Of a stretch of DNA of 64,000 nucleotides, positions 13,058 through 24,917 are shown piece after piece (position 1 is the first letter of the stretch; each line of letters starts with the position of its first letter). The position numbers and the translations under genes were made by a program. Below the pieces are notes generated by a model, which was given only the letters and a program-made list of their open reading frames with translations, did no database searches and had not been told where the DNA came from. Source of the stretch: Phaffia rhodozyma (taxonomy: Eukaryota > Basidiomycota > Tremellomycetes > Cystofilobasidiales > Mrakiaceae); contig JACGZH010000002.1 in NCBI GenBank assembly GCA_014706385.1, positions 248,001-312,000 on the forward strand, in the 5' to 3' direction.

Positions 13058-15750
13058 CTATTTATCGTTCGTTGGGGTCCTTAATAATGATTCTTCCTCT
13101 CCTTCCTCCCTCCTATCATCGTGCCTCTCATCCTCGCTCTCATCCTCTTCGTCTCTCTCCTCTTCTTCCTGATCGGTATGTTGATCGGCTTGGATAGAAA
13201 CATCGACAGGTAGACTTCTACTGCTCCAAACATCCAACCGTCTTGCAAATCGTTCCTCGACACAACGCTCGACCCATCGAGCGACCAGCTCGAATAAGAC
13301 CCAACTCCCGAGTACAGATAAACCCATGAGAAGATCTCTTGTGGCCAACTCGGCCCAGAATGTGTAAGTTGACGAGACGGTCGCTGTCGTCGACGCGCTA
13401 GGATTGAAATTGTGGTGGGAGATGACGCGAGAAATATGCGTCGTTGGCGGTATAGGGATAGGTAGTGGGCTAGGCGACCGAGACAGAGGTGGTATACATG
13501 ATGCATATAATACAGGGCCAATCGCCTGAGCCAAATTTCCGACGGCTGTTCGTATAAAGTGTATGTGGGGGGAGGGGGAGGGAGTTCAAGTGAACACATA
13601 CATAAATGCATAACAGTCAAGATATTTTTCTTCTCCTGAAAGAACAGTGCGCAAGACGAGAAACAGAAGGAAAGGAAAAGAGACGAAAAGAAAAAGCGAA
13701 CGACATACCGATAACGCCCGCCATCAACGTTCCCGATTGTGGCACAAGCACAACCGGAACAGAGACCGTATGTGCGAGAAAGAGACTTCCTAGACAAGGC
13801 GTCGCCAACGTCGCCAATAATCTAAGCGCGATCCCTACGATCCCTTCCAGCCCGTCTGGCCATGAATGCCCAAACCTAGTTCCGCTTTGAGGATGATGCG
13901 GCGTGTCGAAGACAAAAGATCCCCTCATGATAATCGCTTCCCACAGACCAACCAATAACCAAATAGAGATCACGCCTGTAGCAACCGTCCGCCAGACAGT
14001 CCGGACACCACTCCTTCCTGCCCACCAGCCAACCGCGAATTGAACGAAACCACCGGTCACGTAGACCGTGCCGACGAGCACATTGGACGACCGTTCTGTC
14101 AGCCCGTACCGAGCCTGAAGGATTCTAGGTAGAAAGGCGGAGGGAGTAGTGGCAAGAAGGAGGAGCATGTAGCCAGCGGCGAGCGTTATAGTGAATGGGT
14201 CGATCAATGTCTTTAATGTTGACGAAGAAATAACAGTTGCAGGCGGGGATGTTATCAGCGGTGTTGAAGAATCAGACCGTATCCGAGGTAATTGTTTCGG
14301 TCGATGTGAATCGGAAGACGGAGGGGATCGGCTCAAGGATCGGCCAGGGGCGGTGACCGTCACAGGCAAGGGAATAGGAGGGTATGAGCCCGAGGAGGTT
14401 GGTAAGATGGATGAAGAAACGGATGGGCGGGGAGAGGCACTACGAGAGACGTTCCTCTCGTCCGGCGGAGGGTAAAGTGGATCGTGTTTTATCGAGTCGT
14501 ACAAAGTTTTGAGGTGAGGTCGGAGAAAATAGATAGAGTGATTGTCGGAAGGGATAAAGGTCCAGATAGAACCAGCCACAGAGACGGTGAGGATTCCCTC
14601 TGAAGTAAGATGTGTCAACGTTCACAGATCCTTGACATCTTTCTTCCTCAAGAACACATGACAGACGTACGTAATAGAAACAGAAGCTGCCATCCTTCTA
14701 GACCAAATGGACCATTGGATATGGGAAGAAAGAGGCCTGCAAGGAAGCTTCCAAGGGAAAAGGCGACGCTGGCTGCGAGAGTAAAACTCGAGATCCGGAC
14801 GGTGAGGTTTTTGGGAGGATAGAATACAGTGAGAGCGTAGAGAAAGCCAGGGAAAACGCCGCCTATTGTTGAGAAGAGAGAAAACCAGGGAACGAGTTGC
14901 CCGGTTGATCGGTTGGAAAGAAAACCGTTGTATCAGCGCGCCATAGGCAGAATAACACACACAAGACATATAGTCACAACTAAAAAGGAGCATGGTCATA
15001 TACACACCCTCAAAAGCGCCAAGGATGGTCCTGATGACAATTAAAGACTGATAGTTTGGGGCGCAAGCTTGAAAGATGGTACACAAGCCGCATCCTGCGA
15101 CCAGAACCGAGAGCCACTTTTTGGGTCCCAGTTTCTTAACCAACAAATTTCTGTTGGATAAAGGATTTGTGAACATTCTCCTTTAGAGATGTTGCTCACA
15201 GAATCGAAGGAATTCAAGAACAAGTAAAGGAGACCTCACGAGGGAACCTCGATGATGACCAAAGAGACGGTGAACAAAGCTCTGCAAATGTATAGGTATC
15301 CAACCCGAGCCCAGAAGAGAATAACAAAACAGGAGAGTATGGTCTACATTTGTCACATCGGAAAAAGGACAAGAAGACTAAGAAGGGAACTACATACGCC
15401 GACAGAGCATAGCGCTCTGGCGAGAGCCCTATACTTCGTTCGAGCGATGTCAGACTGTTTGAGATATTTGAACGGTCGATGTAACCTATGTATGCATGAG
15501 CAGATGTGAAGGTGAGCAAAGAAGTAAGAGCAAAGGTAACTGGAGACACGAGGGCATAGAACAAGACGAGAGTACAAACTGCAAGTATATGCGAGAATGA
15601 TCTGTAGGACAAGTGAAAGCATAAGCCATCATAAGCGAGTGTATTCCTTCTGGCGCGAATGATCCAGAGAGTCCCGACCGAGGTATTTACCGGGTACAAA
15701 ATCCGCCGATCCAGAGCTCGAACGAGATCGGACAGATCCTGCTGAAGCAT
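13058..15750 (-). CDS. Major facilitator superfamily transporter, anion:cation symporter type
   Basis: Twelve-helix plasma-membrane carrier of the fungal Dal5/Tna1-like (ACS) kind; substrates in the family are small organic anions such as allantoate or nicotinate, and the one here is unknown. Eight exons join in frame: 15750-15691, 15601-15568, 15485-15394, 15343-15240, 15150-15008, 14862-14671, 14599-13709, 13545-13058, giving 667 residues. Family marks are DRRILYP, YIDRSNISNS in helix 1, EVPSNLLVKKLGPKKW between helices 2 and 3, and FYPPKNLTVRIS after helix 5. Two features are unusual: the loop between helices 6 and 7 is about 110 residues of Ser/Pro-rich sequence, and the C-terminus is a long cytosolic tail dense in Glu, Asp and Arg. 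Family is secure; substrate is not. Confidence 0.85.
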
Positions 15751-17035
15751 GGAAAGATATCTCTTGTGTGTAGTTATGCTTGTGCGTGTGCGTGAGTGGC
15801 CTCTTCCAGGCCTATGGTAGGACTACGTGAATTCTGACGTGATGTCTTAACTGAGGGAAGGATAGATAAGTGATGAGATGTAAGCACAATGCCTGTGGTT
15901 ATCTCCGGGGGGCCAAAGCGAGATCGGGTCAAACAGATGGGAGGCAGGGAAGGATTCAGCCGATGAATGACTAAGCAAATGACTAAGCGTTCCTGTTTGC
16001 ACATCCGCAGTCTCCGTACCTCGAGCGAATAGATCTCCGCGCCGGCCATTGAATTTTCTCTTGCTTGTCATAATGCGAGTGAGTGAGAGCAAAGGGCGAC
16101 TAATTTTTGTCTTCATTTTTTTTCCTAGTTTTTTTTCATCCCTCTCGATCTGAGGCCACACTCAATAGCTCGTGCCTGGTGCCTGGTGCCTTTTTGCCCT
16201 CGCCTACCTTCTTTCCTCGTGCCTTTTCCGCGTGCCCTTTTTTTTCCTTTTTTTTTCCTTTTTTTTTTTTTCTCTTTCCCTCCCCCCATCTCTTTCCCTC
16301 TCGCTCTTCTTTTCTTCTCTTCTCCGTTCTTTTCCCTTCTTACTCTTTTTTTTATCCCTTCCCTCATTCTTTGAAAGCAACTCAGGATTCTCTCGATCTT
16401 GCCTATCTTCCCTTCCCACATACCCATCTATCTATCTTTCTCTCTCTCTGTCTGAAAAATCTCTGCCTCTAGTGGTACGACCCAAAGCAAGACAACAAAC
16501 TCACGTCTGGGCACAGAGCTCAATTCTCGACCCTTGCGTGTGTGCTTGTGTGTGTGCCCCCACACACAGCCCTTTTTCCGTCTTGATTGAGTGTTTTCTC
16601 TTGGTCGGTCCCTTTTCTCCTTCTTTCTTTCTTGGTGGTTCCCGTTGGCTCTCTTCCTATCTCTCTCTCTCCTAGACCCATACACCCACACGCACGCACT
16701 TCTGTCTTGGCTGAACTCTGTCTTCTTTCTGCTTCTCATTGCCTTCTGTATCCATCCAACCACCACTTGTCTTTCACCTCCACCTTCGACGTCATTTTCT
16801 TGATCACCCACGCTTACGCATATACCCACTTTCAAACATACATATCCCCTTATACACACACATATATCCCTGATCCAGGTCTCGCCCTTTCCTTCCCCCT
16901 TTTCACACCACGACCACTACTATTCTGTCATTTTCCATTCCATCAGGGGGGTCCTCGCTACTACCGAGTTCGCCATCCTCGCTCTCGTCCCTTTCCTCCG
17001 AGCAGGGCATCGTCCCCTCGCCCGCACCACACACG
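15751..17035. promoter_or_regulatory. Divergent promoter region and long pyrimidine-rich leader of the GDS1-type gene
   Basis: The transporter and GDS1-type start codons are 1.29 kb apart. From about 16090 to 17035 the top strand is dominated by C and T, with long T and CT runs. I read every line from 16076 to 17035 and found no ATG; the first one is the assigned start at 17036. This is what a long transcribed leader under scanning pressure would look like. A leader intron is possible but not shown. Confidence 0.6.
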
Positions 17036-20000
17036 ATGCCGGCCGGACAGATTGCTCCAGACTTTGCTCCTGCTCCAGTCAACGACGCCAGTACCACCAT
17101 TGTTGCGTCACCCGTGACATCCGTCGATCACCAGCCAACCCCTCCACAGCCGTCCTCCCGGCCCAAACGGACCAGGCTCTCCACTGCGTTGGCTCAAAAA
17201 TCGACGACAGACCTGGCAGTCACCCCGACACCATCCCGGACGACTTCTTCAAATGACAGTATCGCTCATGGAAAAGGAACAAGAAGATCGACTGTCGATG
17301 ATACCGTTGACTCTGGCTTCCCACCCACAAAGGCCATGCGGGCCAAACTGGCAGAAGAAGACCTGAACGACAAGGTTCTCATGGCAATATGCGCAGCTAT
17401 CTGGAGCTCGGTACGTACAGCCTCCACATGAACTGTTTGTAGCGCCCAAAGACTTGTTTCTGACTAACGTCGTTACGTTTGACTTACCTGGTTCTGCAGA
17501 ACAATCGAGCTCTCGGCCTTAAGGAGCTCTCTCATGTGTGTGTCTCCAAAGGATGGCTTAGGTCCAGGTTAGTTTTTTCTTCTTCCTTCTGTTACCGAAC
17601 ACTTTCGACGAGTACAATTGACGCCCCCATATACTTCCACTTCTTCATGCTCGACCAGTCCGGCGATTACTCCTGAACAACAGATTACATCAAGCATACG
17701 TTCCCACGCTCGAAAAGCGGCTCTCACCTCACGGCCATGTCTCTTGTCGAAGCACCTTCTCCTTGGGTCTGTTGCGGAAGCCGTTCTTGCTCCTGCTCTC
17801 CACCCAGATGCCTGTGCGGACGGTCGCCGGCCGAGAGGGACCGTCTGGTATCTTTCAAACGAGGCCATTGGATGCAAAAGTCCATTCGTTCGGGAAGGTT
17901 TGGAGAGCGTTCGGGAGGAGTTAGAGGGAACAAAAAAGCGCAAAAGGGAAGAGGCGGCTGTCAAAGCTAAAGAAAAAGGAAAAGACAGGGTCTTGACAGA
18001 CGAGACGGACGAGTCGAGAGATGGAACGCCTGTGCCAGTAGAACGAGACGGCCCGTCGAGTCTGACGGCCAATTTAGCTGCCTCCACCGCTTCCACCAAA
18101 CCTGGTCTCAAAATTCGTCTTAAGGTTGGTGGCCGGGAAACCTCACCAGAACCTGCCGGAGCGCAGTCTCGTTTGCTAGGCTCGCCTTCTAACACGAACT
18201 CGTCCGCTCCATCAGGTACGGTTAACCGCAAACGCGGACCGGCGCGAACCAAATCCGACTCGCCCAACGATTCATCTGATGATGAGGATCCTCTCTCGCT
18301 TCTCCCCTCCTCAACAAGAACACGCCGGCCAAAGAAGAAGCGCGCGTCCTTGTCACCCGATCCTCAGACTGGATACTGTCGACCCATCTACCTTCGGAAT
18401 TCGTCCGACACGTCCTGCTCATCATCCTCCAGCGAATCTTCGTCAGAAGGCGAGAATGAGGCGGAGACGAGCGAACAGAGGATCGCACGAACCCTAGGAG
18501 GTCTGTCTTCATTCGATGGAATTGACTTTTATCGCATTCCTATAGATGGTCAGTACCGATCTAAACCGATCAATCGTCATCACCATCACCACCATCTCCA
18601 TCCGCCTCTACCGCCACCACCGACGCCACGCGAATTGTTGGACGCCGCTCCATTTGTCTCGGTTCCCCCGGTGGCCAACAGAGATTTGAATGTTTCTATG
18701 GAGCAGTTTTCCCAGCCGACTATGAATCCTGCGTTGGCCTCTGTTCCTCATTCTCCCGAGTCAGCCACACCATTCGTCAACCCTCCTCTTGCGCTACATG
18801 TAACTCAGCCGACGGCGCTCAACTCTCGATCTGATGTCCCACGAACTATGCTTCTACCACCGACATGCCTTTCGCCAAACCCTAGCCCAGGTCTCTCCTT
18901 GGTCGCTCTCCCTCAATCTGGTCACCCATTGGACGGCACATTTATTCCATCGTCACCCTCTCGGTTCGGAGGATTTCATTCTGTTGCCCAAAGTCCAGAC
19001 GAGTCAACCGCTGGGCTCGACGTTTCTATGGCTCATACGAAGCAGTCGGAAGAAGACTTCAACCTGTCGCTTTCTCTACTTCCGTTTCACTCGAGATCCG
19101 TTCCATACCCTCACCCTGATTTTGATGACCAGGAATCTATCAGTGTGTGCGAAGTTGGCGCGCTCACCCCATCGTTCAGCGAGAAAAGTCTGTTGTTTGA
19201 GTACTCTTCCCCAGGTACAGAGACGGACGAATATTTAGAAATTCAAGGCGCCAAGGAAAAGGCCGAAGCTTGGGCTTTACAGAATATGTCAGTCGCTGTA
19301 GGTAGTCAAATTGAGCAACTGTCGACAACCTCAGTTCTTGGTCTGGAGGAGGTCGTCAAATTGGAACCATTGTCGCCCGGGTTTCACTCTTCCCCAGAGA
19401 TGTACTGTCGACCACCCAGCGAAGGGGCCGTTTGGGAGGAAACGCGTGTGGCTGACGCGTTGTTGAGCATGGAAGATGACGAAGAGGATTGCCGACGTGG
19501 GATGGAGGAAGGGGAGGAAACGGAAGAAGACAATGAGAAAGAGTTTCTAGGACCGGAAAGTGTCGGTTTAGAAGAACTGGAGAGGGTCTGGGGTGCTCGA
19601 AGACCTCGGTCCGTTCGGTTCGGGATGCTTGGCTTGGAGGATGGGACGAATATGGAGAGTGATATCGGTAGGCATGACGGCGCGACTCAGGATACCACTC
19701 GGTCAGGCTCGTCTGGCACGATGGATGACATCAAGCGCGCAAAGGAGGCTTTTGCTTTTGCTCTGGTCGAACGTGTCCGTGCGGCTACGGCACTTCGGAT
19801 GGGAAGACCTGATAATGATGATGAGGATGAGGATGATGATGACGACGACGACAATGGTTGCGAAGATGAGCTGGCGGCAAAGAGGATCAGGAAGGAAGAC
19901 AAGGAAAGAACGGGCGCCGACTGTATGATTGGTGTGGGAGAAGAAGATCGACAGGAAAGATCAAGGACCAAACGAGCAATCAAACAGAGACGGTCAAGCT

Positions 20001-22303
20001 TGCTCCCTACACCTTTGCCGGCGCCGGTCAAAAGAGAAAGATCTCCTTTGATTGGTGGAGCAAATTCTACGTCCGTTGCGAGTACCGAACCAAGTCAACT
20101 ATCTGTCTCGGTGTCGGACATGATTGAGCTTATGGAGTGAGTGTTTCTTCCTCACCTGTTTCCTTGCTTTGTATAGGTGTCCGGTGAGGATGTTACTCGC
20201 CACTGCTATCCTGATTGACTGACCCCTGTGTTTATGTGGTGATCTTTATCTTATTTCTGCCTCGCAACCAGCGTTGATGGAGAGGAAGACGATGTTTCAG
20301 TTGAATTGATGTACAAGCCTGAACCGACTGAAGATCGAACCCTCCTCTCGTTTACCTCTGTCCATCTTCCGACGTCTCCCATGCCAGATGATGACGTTCA
20401 GCTTCCTGCCCTTGAAGATCTATCTTCTGATTTAATCAACATTCACAGACAATCTCCCATGTCTCAGTCTTCCTCGACATTGACCGTCACACCGGCGAAT
20501 ACATCTACTCCACACAGCCCTCTCTCAACTCAGACGACATTTACGGATAGCAAGCCTGATCTTTCTTCTATGGCTGCCCCAGATGCTTTGACCGGGCCGT
20601 CTGTTGTTGAACAATTACCGAAGGATGTTGCTCGCGTCGGTCCTGCGACCTTGGTTGTCGAGCCAATCAGACAGCTAACCCCCGCCATCACCGCTACTCT
20701 GGCCTCTGGTCGTGAGTAATGTCTCTTGTTACTGTGTCGTCATTCTTTCTTTCGTGTGACTGATTCGCCTGCTTTCGATCTGTTCTCTGGTTTGCCTACT
20801 TGTCAATAGTCCCCGTGTTCAAATGTGTTGTTGCCGATGTTACCCTTCTCCGCCGAATTGATAGTGCATTTATCAACATGACATCCTGTGTCGAAACGCT
20901 ATGCCCGTCTCCTCAAGGCAAACAAGAAAGACAACCGAAAGTCGACTTGCTGAAAAGCGCATTAGAGCATGTCGAGGTTGCATTTGGGGATGATGCAGAG
21001 CCGGGAGTGGATGGGATTTGGGTGTCGCTTGATACAGCTAGGAACGTAGCTATCGCTGTGAGTATCTTTTTCCTTGCAACGGTGGAATTTAAGATTGAGT
21101 TTTCTAGACAGGGCAAATGACTGACGATTTATACTCCTAACAGTTGATGCCTGGGAACGCTTTGCTAGATGGGTTTTTGGAACCCAGACTGGCTTCAAAA
21201 TTTCCTGCTGCTCCTTTGGAGGTAAGTATCCACGTCCTGATTCAGATTTTTAAGTTTCTCGGGTGGCGTATACTGATTTATTTAATGATGTGTCTTTCTT
21301 TAATTCAATAAAGAAAATCCTCAAGCTGTCCAACCCTGCTTTGGCGTTCGGAGACCGAGAGATGACGCATTCCCGTCGTCCATTACATCTCTTACCAATC
21401 TCCCAAGCTTCTAGGTCCAACTATCCGACTGGTCCGAAGCCTCTACGAACCACTGTTCCAAAACCCAACCCGACTTCCGTGAGACCTGCTCTAGCTACTT
21501 CAAGCGTCAAGCCAGCTCATGTTCATGCAGGCCCATCTACAGCTCCTCAACCAAAACTCAATCGACCACAGACCACGTCATCTTCAAACACTCCCAGACC
21601 GGTCCAGGCTAATCCGAAACCTCGTGCTCCTAGACCTTCAAAAGCCGTCAAGGCTGTCTCGAAAACTTCGGCGCCTGCTTCTGGTGCTTCTGTTCTCTCA
21701 AAACCATCTGGTCTTGGCCCGGTGACTGATGATAGCACTAGCGTCAACACCGACTCTGTTGTGGCAACCGAAAGCGGGTCAAAGGCCAACGACATTAAAG
21801 CTACCGAGTCCTTGATATCACCTATGCCCCTAGCCAGCAAGATATCATCTAAGCCTACACCCCTACCCACATCGACTGCAACATCCAAAGCCACAACCTT
21901 GCCGACGGTTTCTTCCGGAATGATCCCTAAAGACACAATCAAGCCTTCTGCCACCAATCTCCCAGTGGTAAAGGCGCCTTCGAAGACTTTGGTGGCGACA
22001 CCTGCCCCGGCGGGCGTCGTGAAAAAAGTTGGAAAACCCAACGGGGCAGTGTCAGTTGAACAGACGAACAGCTCACTCCCAAAGCGGAGGGCGGCCGCCG
22101 CTACTGCTACTACGTCCCGTTCTGCCGTGCCCATCCCTAGATCTTCAACCGCATCTGCACTTGCTCCCGCGACTGCTTCTGTTGTCGAGACTGCGACTCC
22201 AAGTGTACCCTCGATGATCCCTACGCCCGTGACGGCCCCGGCTACGCAACCTGCCCGACCGGTCAGGAGGAGTACTCGATCGAGCACAGCTTCGGCTCGA
22301 TAG
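17036..22303 (+). CDS. Large GDS1-type winged-helix nuclear protein
   Basis: Seven exons (17036-17410, 17500-17567, 17659-20136, 20272-20711, 20810-21057, 21144-21221, 21314-22303) give 1558 residues. The only folded region I recognise is near residues 108-215: NDKVLMAICAAIWSS, RALGLKELSHVCVSKGWLRS, ITSSIRSHARKAALTSRP and RPRGTVWYLS. This matches the winged-helix pattern of fungal Gds1-like proteins, putative nuclear regulators; yeast GDS1 is a suppressor linked to nuclear control of mitochondrial function. A basic KKRKRE cluster follows and could serve nuclear import. The rest is low-complexity: a His run, acidic stretches including an Asp run (about 19800-19855), and a Ser/Thr/Pro/Ala-rich C-terminal half. 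It is far larger than a winged-helix core needs. DNA targets are unknown. Confidence 0.7.
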
Positions 22304-23325
22304 ATTCTCTTTTTCTCTCTGCGCGCTGTTATCATTCTTCTTCGTCTCTTTCTTTGCTTTTTTTTCGCGTGCCTTCTTCGCCTTTGCTGCTTTGTTTTTG
22401 ACGGTTCTGATGGTTTTTATGGTTTCCCGGATGTCTGTTTTATCTTAACGACCCCCTCCTCCCCACTCTTCTTAAAAATTAAGAACAACCCCTACTCTAG
22501 CTTGCCTGTACTTATATATTTTTGATGCCACCGTCCTGGTCTGTTTATCTCCAATTATCGATTCTCAAATACCTTAGATCATGTCTACGCATCATCATCC
22601 ATCATTCCATCTCTTGTTCTTATCCTTATTCCATTGAGGTTTCACTACGTAAACCCCTTTCTCTTCCACCCTTCGTCATAAAAGATGTATCGTATTATTG
22701 CTCTACTGGCTTTTTAAACATATAAAATCATGAAAATTCCCTATTCTACATCGACGCAATGCAGGGTATTTTTTCACAGCCCTGTTTTGTTAGTTCATAT
22801 ATCACCTTTGTTTCTTCTTTTGTCATTCATAGTCATTAGACCGTTTAACTATATATGTGTAGACAGAAGAGCTTCGGTCGATCAGCTTACGATCCAGGGA
22901 AAGATTCCTGAAAGATCAAAAGGGTCTATCGAATGGTTTCGTTGGTCTCGAGATACATGTACTCAACTCTCTAGGCATGCTCTATTTCATTCCTGCTTCT
23001 CTCTTTTGGTGAGAGCTTTTCTTTTCTTCTCCCTTCTCGGTAAACGAATGAGTGTTCTTGGTAGTCAACATGTTTATGTAGTATACGTTGTTCGAATGAT
23101 TATTCAGTGGAAGGAAGAAAGAAAAGTAACAATAGAACGGACATGAGAGAGAGATATCGTATGAGATCATGGATGAGACATAAGGCGGATACAACTATAG
23201 AAGCAGAGTGGAAAGTAGCAAGAGCAAGATCACAAAGGATGGGACGAAAGAAACATAACCGAGGACTCCCCAAGACCAAGAAGACGAGAAGGAGGAGGTA
23301 CAGAGAAGAGACGCATGTGCGCGTA
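22304..23325. other. Convergent intergenic region between the GDS1-type gene and the LACTB2-like gene
   Basis: About 1 kb of AT-rich 3'-flanking DNA: T-rich on the side of the plus-strand gene, A/G-rich on the other. No gene or repeat was recognised. Confidence 0.6.
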
Positions 23326-24776
23326 TCAGTGGGCTAATACCCATTCTTCTTCGTTTTTAGTTCGGTTGTGTTTCTTGATTTTTCCTTCATCCAGTAGCTT
23401 CTCAAGATGAAGTATCACTATCGTCATTTTCCGCGGATTACAAGGGACAAACAGATGAGACCCATCAGATGAGATGTAAGACGGGATTCTGTAGAAAGAA
23501 ACAACCCTGACTGACCACCTCTGGCTGCTGCGTTCTGAAGAACGAATCCTACATCTGCGTACATCTCCAATACGAGCTCTTCTACCGACCAACCCCCCTC
23601 CCCTTTATTTTTACTCTTGCTCTCCCAGGCGCCTGGGAGCCTTGTTCCTTGTTCGGGTCCCGATGGTTGTCTTTGCAAGAGACTCATTATCTGATCCTCC
23701 CTGATCTGGCGATGAGTGATGTAGTCCTCTAGCGTCTTCAGGCCGTTTAGGATAACGATACCATGTCCTGGATAGAGAGATGTGGGACTTAAAGACGATA
23801 ACTGTCGGAGAGAGTCTAGGTAGGGTCGTAGGTGACCAAACACGGCCGTACTCTCACCAAGCACACTGTCTGCCGTGAAGATCGACCCGTCATCCATCTG
23901 AAGACAGATTGAATCTTCTGAGGGGCGCAAGTCATATACAACTTCTATCAGTGGTGGTCGCTTTAGAAGAAGACAAAAACATAATGAGTTACCAGTATGC
24001 CCGGGAGTGTGGATAACTTTAAGTATGGTCTCGCCGAGAGTAAATATCTGATCATTCAGTGAACAACGATCTCTCAGTCATGAAGAAGACTCTCATCATA
24101 AGAAAGTAAAAAGGGACATTACCTGGTTATTTGCCAAGAAGTGAATCACCTCTGATCCTTCACTTGGTTCGTAAGAGCCCTCTGGAACGGACTTTACGAT
24201 GGCCGCATCGGTCTCTGGATTTTTCCACTTCCAGATTTTCGGTTTCGGCTTGCCTTGCTTTGTAAGAAGACCAAGAACGCCAGCAAGTCCTCCCCAGTGG
24301 TCTTTATGCATGTGGGTGATCTATGCATGGTTGAGAAAGATGATATCATTGAGTTCGATTTCATACCAGCGAGTAGATGTAACATGTACAACTCACAATG
24401 ATATCAGAGATCGACCCTTCCGGACCAAGAGAAGATATCAAGAGAGGCAGATAGGCCGATTTACCCTCTCCTGTGTCGATCAAGACATAGGGCGACGAGT
24501 TGCCTACAAGATAGGTGTTTGTCCCTAAACGAGAAACATGTTGAGGGTGGTTTCTCCTCGTAAGCACAAGACTTCACGGAGGTGAGATTTCTGTTTGACT
24601 CCAACCTTGAAGGGTAAAGCGACCAGGGTTTTGTCCTAATATTCGAATGATTCTGTGAGAGATCTTTAATGAGCAGACAAAAGATCACATCAGTGAATCT
24701 GATCCATTATAATTCCTCATGGCCCACGCTAGATCCTGACCTGAGTGATAGGTTCTATGGGTGTAAGATTAGACAT
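23326..24776 (-). CDS. LACTB2-like metallo-beta-lactamase-fold hydrolase
   Basis: Seven exons (24776-24741, 24663-24606, 24524-24397, 24320-24123, 24047-23993, 23917-23516, 23417-23326) give 322 residues. The metal site is intact: HMHKDHWGG (HxHxDH), then IHTPGHT, the Asp in TADSVLGEST, and LYPGHG. The N-terminal IRILGQNPG followed by LQGTNTYLVG is typical of the LACTB2 branch, and the C-terminal helical part (VILHLEKLLDEGKIKK) is a family end domain. Human LACTB2 is a mitochondrial single-strand RNA endonuclease of about 290 residues; in fungi similar enzymes also occur beside polyketide synthases, but no such cluster is present here. Exon 2 uses an AAG acceptor. It shares a 141-base promoter with HAT1. 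RNA cleavage is a family inference. Confidence 0.88.
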
Positions 24777-24917
24777 GATGGCTTTCTTGCTGATACTTCG
24801 AACGGCTGGCAGAGATGGACGCGTGTGGAGAGTCATTAAACATTTTCTGATCATCCCATCCTTCATTCCATCCATCACTCCTTCATTTGACCCGACACAT
24901 TCTGCCTTATCATCCCT
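24777..24917. promoter_or_regulatory. Very short shared promoter of LACTB2-like (-) and HAT1 (+)
   Basis: Only 141 bases separate the two start codons if the HAT1 first exon is as modelled, so leaders and core promoters must overlap. One ACGCGT lies at 24819-24824, about 100 bases before the HAT1 start. A single such site is weak evidence, since the motif occurs by chance about once per 4 kb. Confidence 0.5.

Noticed and set aside
21547..22335. A 262-codon bottom-strand frame opposite the last GDS1-type exon
   Set aside because: It is the reverse reading of a Ser/Thr/Ala/Pro-rich exon and is low-complexity Val/Gly/Glu sequence without a family match.
24819..24824. ACGCGT in the HAT1 promoter as proof of shared S-phase control with histone H1
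   Set aside because: A single copy is expected by chance about every 4 kb, and other lone copies occur inside coding exons and introns in this window.
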